The translations under genes and the position numbers were made by a program. 5,092 bases of DNA, taken from Paramuribaculum sp. GTDB lineage: Bacteria > Bacteroidota > Bacteroidia > Bacteroidales > Muribaculaceae. The notes beneath the pieces are model-generated. The model saw nothing but the letters and a program-made list of their open reading frames with translations. It ran no database searches and was not told the origin of the DNA. This document shows, piece by piece, positions 1 through 5,092 of this stretch (within the stretch, counting starts at the first letter, position 1; every line of letters starts with the position of its first letter). The stretch lies in the NCBI GenBank assembly GCA_029051965.1, contig JAIDJZ010000102.1:1-5092 (forward strand), in the 5' to 3' direction.

Positions 1-2
1 TT

Positions 3-491
3 CCGCGGGCAGTCGGGCTTGCCCTATGCGCGGCGGTGGTCTATTCGATAGGATTCGCGATGGTCGGCATTCCCCTCGCGATCGTTCTCGGCGTGATTGT
101 CGGAATCCTCTATCTGATCCCCTATTTCCAGTATGTCACACTGATTCCGGTTACGATCGTCTGCATCATCTATTCGATGGGCGGCGAAGTTGATTTCTGG
201 ACTGTCTGGGGCGAATGTCTGCTGGTCTATGTCGTCAGCCAGTCGACATGCGACTATGTACTGACCCCTAAAATCATGGGCAAGGTCATGGGGCTTAATC
301 CGGCTCTTATTCTTCTTTCGCTATCGATCTGGGGATCGCTGCTGGGACTTGCCGGAATGCTGATAGCACTTCCGATAACGACTCTGATTATCTCATACTA
401 CGAGCAGTATGTCATTCTCCGGCAACCGCTGCCGACAACACTACCGCCTGACGTCACGCCTCCACCGGAGCCAAAACCACGCCGGCTATAG
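3..491 (+). CDS. AI-2E family transporter (PerM/YdiK/TqsA-like), C-terminal part, 5' end outside the window
   Basis: The reading frame is open from the first bases of the window, so this is the 3' part of a gene that begins to the left; the GTG at 36 is an internal codon, not a start. About 162 residues are visible. They are strongly hydrophobic, with roughly three to four membrane segments (VVYSIGFAMVGIPLAIVLGV, ILYLIPYFQYVTLIPVTIVC, the PALILLSLSIWGSLLGLAGM region, and ALPITTLIISYY). The stretch LTPKIMGKVMGLNPALILLS followed by a glycine-rich membrane helix is the typical C-terminal signature of AI-2E/PerM family membrane proteins. Full-length members are about 350 residues, so a little under half is present. 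The last 25 or so residues form a proline-rich cytoplasmic tail. The substrate cannot be told: members have been linked to autoinducer-2 export and to Na+/H+ antiport. It ends tail to tail with the cardiolipin synthase gene. Confidence 0.9.
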   Translation, partial: PRAVGLALCAAVVYSIGFAMVGIPLAIVLGVIVGILYLIPYFQYVTLIPVTIVCIIYSMGGEVDFWTVWGECLLVYVVSQSTCDYVLTPKIMGKVMGLNPALILLSLSIWGSLLGLAGMLIALPITTLIISYYEQYVILRQPLPTTLPPDVTPPPEPKPRRL

Positions 492-1913
492 GACCGGACT
501 CAGAAGCCGGAGGATCGACTCGCCGGCTTTCTGCATGATCGGACGACGACGCCACTGCGAGGGACGGACTCTGAGGCATCCCTGCTGATCTTCCATGAAC
601 TGACGGCGAAGATCGGCGTTGACCTCATAGGAGTAGACAAACATCGTGTCCTCGAAATTGTGTTCGAAGCTACGGAAATCGATATTGGCCGATCCGATCG
701 CGCTGATGCGGTCGTCGATTATCATTGTCTTGGAATGGAGCATCCCCGCTTCGAAAAGATAGATCTTGATTCCGGCGCGCAGACATTCCCTGATGTAGCT
801 GTAGGACGCATAGGTGAGTGTGACGGAATCGCTCTTCAAGGGCATCATCACCCTGACGTCGACCCTTGCGAGAGCGGCAGCCTGCAGGGCATTCAGCATC
901 GCCTCGGGGGGAAGGAAATAGGGTGTCTGGATGTAGACGCGTTTCTTTGCGCTTCCGATCGCCTTGAGCATACAGAGGCTGATGTCGCTCCATTCGTTTG
1001 TCGGACCGCAGCGAAGCATCTGCATGCCGGCCGGCTCTCCGTGGAGAGGCGGAATCGAAAGGTCGACATGATTCTGCAGGAGGGGCTGCCCCATGAATGA
1101 CCAGTCGACGGCGAATGAATACTGGATGGCCGCAACAGCCGGACCGGAGATTCTCATGTGGGTGTCGCGCCAACATCCGAAGCGTTTTCCACCGTCGATG
1201 TAACGGTCGGCGACATTCATTCCGCCGAGGTAGCCTATGCGGCCGTCAATCACGGCAAGCTTGCGGTGGTTGCGCCAGTTGATCCGCGTGGCAAACGGCG
1301 GGAAGGCGACCTTGAAGAAGGGATGGATATCGATGCCCTCGGCCCGCATTTCTTCATAGAAACGTCTTTTGACGCCCCAGCATCCGAAATCGTCGTAGAT
1401 TACCCGGACCGTCACTCCAGCCCTGCTGCGCTCCACGAGGGCGTCGCGCAGGCGGTGGCCGATTGTGTCATCCTCGATAATATAGTATTGCAGATGGATA
1501 TATTCTTTCGCACGCGCAATGTCGAGCAGGAGCGCGTCGAATTTGTCGGCGCCGTGGTGATAGACCTCAACCTCATTGTCGGGAAAAAACATTGCTCCGC
1601 TGAGCGAACGTCCCAGCTCGATCATCTGACGCATCTCGGGAGAAAAATCATCCGGAATGCGCGAGTCGACCAAAGTCTGACGCTGACGCAGCTTTTTCTT
1701 GTTGCGCCGGGAAATCATGTGGGTGTTCTTGATGCTCCGGCCAAAGAAAATATAAAGAATCAGCCCTCCGATCGGGAATAGCAGCAGCACAGTGATCCAC
1801 GCAAGCGATTTGAGGGGATTACGGTTTTCAGACACGATCACGCCGACAATGCTTATGACGGTGATGCCATAAGCGATAACAAACAGCCAATAGACCCAAC
1901 TGAAAATAAACAT
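486..1913 (-). CDS. cls: Cardiolipin synthase (phospholipase D superfamily, ClsA type)
   Basis: This inner-membrane enzyme joins two phosphatidylglycerol molecules into cardiolipin and glycerol. Numbered from the ATG at 1913 (475 residues), two N-terminal membrane segments lie at about 2-27 and 36-58, with the conserved ENRNPLKSLAW linker between them. Two phospholipase D domains follow. Both HKD motifs are intact: HRKLAVIDGRIGYLGGMN (H216, K218, D223) and HSKTMIIDDRISAIGSANID (H393, K395, D400). Length and layout are normal for ClsA. The frame stays open up to a GTG at 1982, giving 498 residues, but the extra 23 residues (W-rich, no membrane segment) do not resemble usual Cls N-termini, and a possible -7 box lies inside that extension. 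I therefore prefer the ATG, although the GTG cannot be excluded. The stop overlaps the convergent AI-2E gene by 6 bp. It is transcribed away from the riboswitch, so it is not controlled by it. Confidence 0.93.
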   Translation of the reverse strand: MFIFSWVYWLFVIAYGITVISIVGVIVSENRNPLKSLAWITVLLLFPIGGLILYIFFGRSIKNTHMISRRNKKKLRQRQTLVDSRIPDDFSPEMRQMIELGRSLSGAMFFPDNEVEVYHHGADKFDALLLDIARAKEYIHLQYYIIEDDTIGHRLRDALVERSRAGVTVRVIYDDFGCWGVKRRFYEEMRAEGIDIHPFFKVAFPPFATRINWRNHRKLAVIDGRIGYLGGMNVADRYIDGGKRFGCWRDTHMRISGPAVAAIQYSFAVDWSFMGQPLLQNHVDLSIPPLHGEPAGMQMLRCGPTNEWSDISLCMLKAIGSAKKRVYIQTPYFLPPEAMLNALQAAALARVDVRVMMPLKSDSVTLTYASYSYIRECLRAGIKIYLFEAGMLHSKTMIIDDRISAIGSANIDFRSFEHNFEDTMFVYSYEVNADLRRQFMEDQQGCLRVRPSQWRRRPIMQKAGESILRLLSPVL

Positions 1914-1941
1914 TGCGTTGCGTTTTGGGGTGATTCGACCC

Positions 1942-1949
1942 CAAAGATA
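1942..1949 (-). promoter_or_regulatory. cls: Possible -7 promoter box for cls
   Basis: The minus strand reads TATCTTTG here, a full match to the Bacteroidetes -7 element TAnnTTTG. It would start transcription at about 1935, leaving roughly 20 nt of leader before the ATG at 1913. No convincing TTTG/TTG element lies 17-23 bp upstream (the nearest ATTG is 14 bp away), so this is a weak call. Confidence 0.3.
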
Positions 1950-2069
1950 GGAATTCCACCAGTCAATGCGTAATTTTTGCACAAAAAACCGCGCTGTTGC
2001 GCAATCGTGACAGTTACCGGTTTCTTGATCCCCACTTTTGCAGACTGACAGGAAATTCTGCGCGGAGTG

Positions 2070-2100
2070 ATTGCAAATTCAAAGAAAATGAGTAAATTTG
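2070..2100 (+). promoter_or_regulatory. Promoter of the cobalamin riboswitch transcript (-33 / -7 type)
   Basis: The -7 box TAAATTTG at 2093-2100 matches the Bacteroidetes consensus TAnnTTTG exactly. A -33 element ATTG ends at 2073, which leaves the usual 19 bp spacer. Transcription would start near 2105-2108, right at the first strand of riboswitch helix P1 (CAATGG from 2106). This agreement between the predicted start and the RNA fold supports the call. An 8-bp inverted repeat (TGCAAATT at 2072-2079 and AATTTGCA at 2095-2102) overlaps both elements. Confidence 0.65.
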
Positions 2101-2102
2101 CA
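2072..2102. repeat. Inverted repeat over the riboswitch promoter
   Basis: TGCAAATT (2072-2079) and AATTTGCA (2095-2102) are perfect inverted copies separated by 15 bp. One arm covers the end of the -33 element and the other most of the -7 box. It could be an operator for a dimeric regulator, or it may follow partly from the promoter elements themselves. Confidence 0.35.
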
Positions 2103-2105
2103 TCG

Positions 2106-2309
2106 CAATGGTGATTTCCAGAATCGGGCAGTAGAGTCGGCCCGACGCCGCAAGGCCTGGAAGCTTAAAAGGGAATCCGGTCGGAATCCGGAACAGTACC
2201 CGCTGCTGTAAGTCCCACAAAAAAGATTGCTTGAACCGAAAGTCATTGGAGCATCGGACGCTCCGAGAAGACTCAAGCCAATCGGGATAAGTCAGAAGAC
2301 CTGCCATTG
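2106..2309 (+). promoter_or_regulatory. Cobalamin (vitamin B12) riboswitch aptamer
   Basis: This RNA element binds adenosylcobalamin or a related cobalamin and controls the transcript it starts. The B12 box is clear: AAGTCAGAAGACCTGCC, ending at 2305. The core also matches: AAAAGGGAATCCGG at 2167-2180 and CCCGCTGCTGTAAG at about 2199-2212. Helices that can be drawn by eye are P1 CAATGG (2106-2111) with CCATTG (2304-2309); P2 TTCCAG with CTGGAA; P5 CCGG (2177-2180) with CCGG (2188-2191); a long peripheral stem GATTG-CTTGA (2225-2234) with TCAAG-CCAATC (2273-2283), with a one-base bulge; and the GGAGC/GCTCC hairpin (2248-2264) in the L13 position. All major parts are present, so the aptamer looks functional. 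The unusual point is that no protein gene follows on the same strand: cls diverges from it and the LysR gene converges on it. Confidence 0.93.
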
Positions 2310-2456
2310 AGCAACAACAATGCCTACGGGATCATGGGCCAGAAGTCGCAGACGGTTTCACGGGATCTGTTCGATCTTCCGCGAATGCTGTCGGAACAAT
2401 TTTTCCGCTTAAACAACAGAATCCGGATGCGGATCTCTTCGTTTAGCCCCATGCCC

Positions 2457-2496
2457 CGTTGGAACATCCATGTATGGATGATTTCAACGTTTTTTT
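2457..2496 (+). terminator. Intrinsic terminator of the riboswitch transcript
   Basis: The arms CGTTGGAACATCCA (2457-2470) and TGGATGATTTCAACG (2475-2489) form a stem of about 14 bp, with one bulged A and one G-T pair, closed by a TGTA loop. Seven T residues (2490-2496) follow at once. The T tract is on the plus-strand 3' side, so it stops rightward transcription from the riboswitch. It could be the riboswitch's own expression platform or a constitutive end. Confidence 0.8.
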
Positions 2497-2500
2497 GCAC

Positions 2501-2527
2501 CCTGTCGGCAAGAGAATGACCGACAGG
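2501..2527 (+). other. Perfect 8-bp hairpin between two terminators
   Basis: CCTGTCGG (2501-2508) and CCGACAGG (2520-2527) form a perfect stem with an 11-nt loop. No T run follows on the plus strand, and on the minus strand the downstream run is A, not T, so it is not an intrinsic terminator by itself. Its role is unknown. Confidence 0.5.
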
Positions 2528-2580
2528 AACCGATTACAAACGAAAGACAATAACCTTCAAACAAATATTCTTTTCTGCAA

Positions 2581-2620
2581 GACGACATGACCATGTGAAT
2601 AGTCATGTCGTCACTTTTTT
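2581..2620 (+). terminator. Second intrinsic terminator, rightward
   Basis: GACGACATGAC (2581-2591) and GTCATGTCGTC (2602-2612) form a perfect 11-bp stem with a 10-nt loop, followed by AC and six T residues (2615-2620). The T run is on the plus strand, so it would stop read-through from the riboswitch transcript just before the convergent LysR gene. Read leftward, the hairpin has no T run after it, so it is a poor terminator for the LysR gene. Confidence 0.75.
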
Positions 2621-2643
2621 CATTATTCCGGAGGCAGGCGGTC

Positions 2644-3549
2644 TCAGAGGAGCCAGTTGCTGACTCGCGCCCTGACGGCTGCCGATTCGCGGAGCATTCC
2701 GATTAGTTCCAACGCGGAATGTTTGCGGTAACAGTTCTTCAGCACATGGACACATCCTTCCATCTCGTTGTCGGGATGAAGGAGACGGACTGCTTTGACT
2801 CCGCGCTGGTTGTAGACTGTCGCCTCGGCAAGGACTGAGACGAGCGAACTATGTTTGACAACCTCGAGAAGGATGTTGACTTCGTTGAGTTCGATGCGGA
2901 TGTCAAGATCAATTTCTTTCAAGGCAAGACAGTCGTCGAGGGCATTCCGGGCCTGAAGGCCGCGCGTTGGAAGCGCAAGAGGCCATTTTGACAGTTCGGC
3001 CAAAGAGATTCCTGGGCTGTCGGCAAGTGGATGGCCGTCACTGACAATCACGGCAAGATGGTTCTGGAACAGGACATGGGATTCGATCTCGGTATATCGC
3101 GTCGACGGACGGAATGCCAGCACGAGGTCGACCGAACGGTTGATCAGCATGTCCATCAGTTCGGCCATCGGTTTATAGAAAATGTTGAGTTTGACGCGCG
3201 GAAACTTTTTGGTGAATTCGATAAGCGTCTCTGTCAGGATCGGGCTGAAGGAATAGGTGACTCCGATGTTGAGCGTTCCGACAGCGACGGCTGCCAGGTC
3301 GTTGACTTTCGCCACGCAGCTCTCGGCTTCCGAAAGCGTGCGACGCGCGAAGGGAAGGATCTCGACGGCGGCTTCAGTGAGGGAGATCGCGTTTGACTGC
3401 CGGTCGAAAAGCCGGATGTTGAGTTCGTCCTCAAGCTGCCGGACCTGCTGGGAAAGCGTGCTCTGCGCTATGTTGAGTGCACGCGCTGCCTCGGAGAAAC
3501 TCAGCAGTTCGGCAGCCTTGATGAAGTATTTCAGTTGTCTTAGTTCCAT
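2644..3549 (-). CDS. LysR-type transcriptional regulator
   Basis: This is a DNA-binding regulator of 301 residues, the usual length for the family. The N-terminal winged helix-turn-helix covers about residues 1-60 and has the classic LysR pattern: MELRQLKYFIKAAELLSFSE, then AARALNIAQSTLSQQVRQLE, then LFDR and a LTEA segment. A linker helix of about 30 residues leads to the periplasmic-binding-protein-like effector domain, from about residue 90 to 290 (GTLNIGVTYSFSPILTETLI onward). The effector is not known. It lies 36 bp after the YjjB-like gene on the same strand, so it may be co-transcribed with the exporter genes or sense a related metabolite. TAACTTTA on the minus strand in the gap (3569-3576) resembles a -7 box at seven of eight positions, so an own promoter is possible, but no good -33 element was seen. 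LysR proteins usually control a neighbouring gene, often a divergent one; here none is divergent. Confidence 0.93.
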   Translation of the reverse strand: MELRQLKYFIKAAELLSFSEAARALNIAQSTLSQQVRQLEDELNIRLFDRQSNAISLTEAAVEILPFARRTLSEAESCVAKVNDLAAVAVGTLNIGVTYSFSPILTETLIEFTKKFPRVKLNIFYKPMAELMDMLINRSVDLVLAFRPSTRYTEIESHVLFQNHLAVIVSDGHPLADSPGISLAELSKWPLALPTRGLQARNALDDCLALKEIDLDIRIELNEVNILLEVVKHSSLVSVLAEATVYNQRGVKAVRLLHPDNEMEGCVHVLKNCYRKHSALELIGMLRESAAVRARVSNWLL

Positions 3550-3585
3550 TCGCTATCTGTTTGGTTGGTAAAGTTACAAAAAAAT

Positions 3586-4083
3586 TTATCGAGTCACCTG
3601 AAAAGAGATTTTCTTCATTATAAAAATCGGGATATTCGCACCGACTGCCATGCCGATGACGATCGCCACACATGTCATGCCGTTTGACATGAAAAGATAA
3701 AGATTGTGGTAAAAGGCCGTTTCCTGAAGGTCAGAGAGACACCCGACAAATCCTTCGAAGGCGCGACATGCATAAAGCCCGGGGATCATCGGGAGCAACG
3801 CCGGGAAGAGACATGCTTCGGCGGGGACCTTGATCACCTTCGCGAGCATGACTGATATTGTTCCGACAACAAAAGCGGCGATTGTCGCAGCCACAATGAT
3901 GTTCATTTCCACTCCTCCGGGCAAAGTCAGGAGGAATCGCAGCGAATGGCCTGCCGCCGCTGCCACGGCACAGAGTATATAGGCCCGACGGGGGGTGTGG
4001 CTGATGCTTGAAAAACCGATAGCAGCCATCGCTGAAAACAGCGCGTCCTCAAAAAAAGCACCCCAGGATATTGAATCACCCAT
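3586..4083 (-). CDS. Threonine/serine exporter family, small subunit (YjjB-like, DUF3815)
   Basis: This integral membrane protein of 165 residues matches the length of E. coli YjjB (about 157). It is nearly all membrane helices, roughly at 12-28, 33-53, 61-83, 93-108 and 127-156. The motif FPALLPMIPGLYACRAF (93-109) fits the family pattern of a proline-glycine turn in a helix (IPMFPG in YjjB), and AAAAGHSLRFLL fits the conserved GH..R segment. It acts with the YjjP-like partner encoded just upstream; in single-chain ThrE proteins the two parts are fused. I chose the ATG at 4083-4081 because its A is also the last base of the partner's TGA (TGATG), a standard coupled arrangement, and because it matches the family N-terminus. 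A TTG 13 codons upstream is possible but unlikely. The substrate is uncertain: threonine/serine for ThrE of Corynebacterium, succinate reported for E. coli YjjPB. Confidence 0.88.
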   Translation of the reverse strand: MGDSISWGAFFEDALFSAMAAIGFSSISHTPRRAYILCAVAAAAGHSLRFLLTLPGGVEMNIIVAATIAAFVVGTISVMLAKVIKVPAEACLFPALLPMIPGLYACRAFEGFVGCLSDLQETAFYHNLYLFMSNGMTCVAIVIGMAVGANIPIFIMKKISFQVTR

Positions 4084-4910
4084 CACAGAATATCTATATG
4101 CATTAATGTAATCGAGGTCCAAAGACCTAAAGAAAGAGAGGCCGTCAGCACGACCGCATCGGCAAAACGGCTGAATGAACAGAGATAATGGCGCGCGAGC
4201 ATGTCACTGGCCGCATTTATATACGGAACTCCCGGGATCAGATAGAGTACGCTCGTCGCAACGGCTACGCCGGGAGTCGCACCCCATCCGAAGAGGCTGC
4301 AGCCCGAAGCAAGAGAGGCGGAAATAAACGCACAGAGAAAGAAGACCACACGGATGTCCATCCGGCGGCGCAGGCACCTCTGTTTGAAAAAATAGCCGGC
4401 TGCTGTCGCGAAGAAGACGGCTGCCATCGCAGCCGCATCGCCGCCAAAAAGACGGCAGAATGAAGCGTTGGCCAAAGCCGTCAGCCAGAGAATATGGAAG
4501 TTGTCGACATACTTCCGGCCCACAATCGACCGGAAATGGGCTTCGGCGTCCGGCAGCGGCAGCCGACAGTCGCGTATCGTCCAGCTCAGGGCACTCAGTT
4601 CGGTGTTGATTTCGAAATTGATTCCCGTTCCGGCCATGCGGCGTGTGAATGTCTTCGCATAGCCTCCGGGGCCGGAAAGATGGACCGAGACATGGCGCGG
4701 CATTACAGCCACATCGGCATCATAGCCATAGGAGATTGCGATCCGGCCGACATTTTTGTCAATGCGCACACATGTCGCGCCGCATCCCAAAAGCCAGGAA
4801 GAATAGTCGGCCAGGAAACAGCCAAGCGCCTCGGGCCCGCCTTCGGCGGGGAGAGGCGCTCTACCATCCAAATCAGTATCAATCGTCGTATTCATCATCG
4901 TCGTCAACAT
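4083..4910 (-). CDS. Threonine/serine exporter family, large subunit (YjjP-like, DUF1212)
   Basis: This is the partner of the YjjB-like gene, 275 residues from the ATG at 4910 (YjjP of E. coli is about 256). The N-terminal half, to about residue 135, is a soluble domain that begins with LADYSSWLLGCGATCVRID (33-51), the family's opening helix with conserved glycines. The C-terminal half has about five membrane segments. These include LTALANASFCRLFGGDAAAM (143-162), close to the VALMVGLSCACFCKL region of YjjP, and YLIPGVPYINAASDML (223-238), matching the LVPGFPLINAVADM motif. It probably forms the exporter of small amino or dicarboxylic acids in the inner membrane together with YjjB. The start is uncertain: ATGs at 4910, 4898 and 4895 all overlap the end of the small upstream gene (by 17-32 bp), and the open frame to 5051 adds residues unlike the family. 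The overlaps on both sides suggest one operon. Confidence 0.88.
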   Translation of the reverse strand: MLTTMMNTTIDTDLDGRAPLPAEGGPEALGCFLADYSSWLLGCGATCVRIDKNVGRIAISYGYDADVAVMPRHVSVHLSGPGGYAKTFTRRMAGTGINFEINTELSALSWTIRDCRLPLPDAEAHFRSIVGRKYVDNFHILWLTALANASFCRLFGGDAAAMAAVFFATAAGYFFKQRCLRRRMDIRVVFFLCAFISASLASGCSLFGWGATPGVAVATSVLYLIPGVPYINAASDMLARHYLCSFSRFADAVVLTASLSLGLWTSITLMHIDIL

Positions 4911-5082
4911 GGAGTCTATCGCCAGGAATAAATAAAAGGTCGCGTTCCTTGTATGTCCCCACGAGTTTATGGCGCGGGTGACCGCCGGAACGCGAAGAGT
5001 GGAGATAGTGGAGAAGCGGGATAAGAGATCCAAGCAATACGAGGCCCACAAGACCGTACCAGATAATCATCGGAGTATTCAT
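4879..5082 (-). CDS. Small single-span membrane protein with acidic C-terminus, unrecognised
   Basis: This open frame encodes 67 residues from the ATG at 5082. It has one hydrophobic segment near the N-terminus (about 5-27, IIWYGLVGLVLLGSLIPLL), then a basic, histidine-rich stretch (SSRSGGHPRHK, about 31-41), then a soluble part ending in the acidic VDDDDEYDD. By the positive-inside rule the C-terminus should be cytoplasmic. I do not recognise a family. Support for its being real comes from ordinary codon use, the clear membrane segment, and an end that overlaps the YjjP-like start by 17-32 bp, as in translationally coupled operons. It would be the first gene seen of the exporter operon. The frame is still open at the window edge (a TTG at 5088 and beyond), so a longer N-terminus cannot be excluded. 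Confidence 0.6.
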   Translation of the reverse strand: MNTPMIIWYGLVGLVLLGSLIPLLHYLHSSRSGGHPRHKLVGTYKERDLLFIPGDRLHVDDDDEYDD

Positions 5083-5092
5083 GATCAAATAA

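Larger units (their letters stand above)
2106..2496 (+). ncRNA. Candidate riboswitch-controlled short RNA (orphan riboswitch transcript)
   Basis: From the predicted start near 2106 to the intrinsic terminator ending at 2496, the transcript would be about 390 nt, of which about 187 nt lie beyond the aptamer. That downstream part has no convincing protein gene. It has several short hairpins: CATTG/CAATG (2305-2322), CGGAA/TTCCG (2392-2407), ATCCG/CGGAT near 2425, and the terminator stem. The extent is inferred from promoter and terminator signals only. It may be a B12-regulated small RNA; known parallels are Rli55 in Listeria and EutX in Enterococcus, where a cobalamin riboswitch controls an RNA that binds EutV, although no such target is visible here. 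It may instead be a relic of a lost B12-uptake or B12-dependent gene, or a leader whose gene has been replaced. Confidence 0.45.

Noticed and set aside
660..1100. Plus-strand open frame of 146 codons antisense to cls
   Set aside because: It lies fully within cls and has no recognisable features.
1158..1781. Long (207-codon) plus-strand open frame inside cls
   Set aside because: It is antisense to the conserved cls coding region with both HKD motifs; its translation has no domain, and it is a codon-bias shadow.
2014..2307. Minus-strand open frame of 97 codons across the riboswitch
   Set aside because: It is antisense to a structured RNA whose sequence is fixed by the B12 aptamer consensus; chance open frame.
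2307..2519. 70-codon open frame after the riboswitch on the plus strand
   Set aside because: It starts at a TTG inside the riboswitch P1 strand and runs through the intrinsic terminator at 2457-2496 and its T tract, so it would not be fully transcribed; its sequence also resembles no family.
2581..2620. Terminator for the leftward LysR gene
   Set aside because: Read leftward, the hairpin is followed by TTGCAG and not by a T run, so it fits rightward transcripts only.
4494..4931. Plus-strand open frame of 145 codons over the YjjP-like gene
   Set aside because: It is a shadow of the real minus-strand gene, which has family motifs.
4911..5051. N-terminal extension of the YjjP-like protein to 322 residues
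   Set aside because: The extra residues do not look like the family N-terminus and overlap most of the small upstream gene; starts at 4895-4910 give the expected length.

Overview
This window looks like chromosomal DNA from a member of the Bacteroidales. The order is inferred from a TAnnTTTG-type -7 promoter element spaced 19 bp from a TTG-type -33 element, the lack of Shine-Dalgarno sequences in front of the starts, and gene families and a B12 riboswitch that are common there. A gut Muribaculaceae-like genome is plausible from the fairly GC-rich codons, but this is a guess.

Left part (1-1982): the C-terminal end of an AI-2E family (PerM-like) membrane transporter runs rightward from the window edge and meets, tail to tail, a leftward cardiolipin synthase gene. 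The two stop codons share the palindrome CTATAG, so there is no gap between the genes.

Middle (about 1983-2643): the intergenic region next to cls holds a rightward promoter, a complete-looking cobalamin riboswitch (about 2106-2309), a further structured stretch of about 150 nt, and an intrinsic terminator with seven T residues (2457-2496). A second hairpin and another intrinsic terminator (2581-2620) follow. No rightward protein gene follows: everything from 2644 to the right edge is on the minus strand. The riboswitch is therefore an orphan, either making a short B12-controlled RNA or left over from a lost vitamin B12 gene. This is the most interesting part of the window.

Right part (2644-5092): a compact leftward gene set. 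In transcription order it has a small unrecognised membrane protein with an acidic tail, a YjjP-like and a YjjB-like subunit of a split ThrE-family threonine/serine (or dicarboxylate) exporter, and a LysR-type regulator 36 bp further on. The first three genes overlap at their ends, which suggests one operon with translational coupling. The LysR gene may share the transcript or have its own promoter.

No tRNA, rRNA, CRISPR array, insertion sequence or phage gene was seen.
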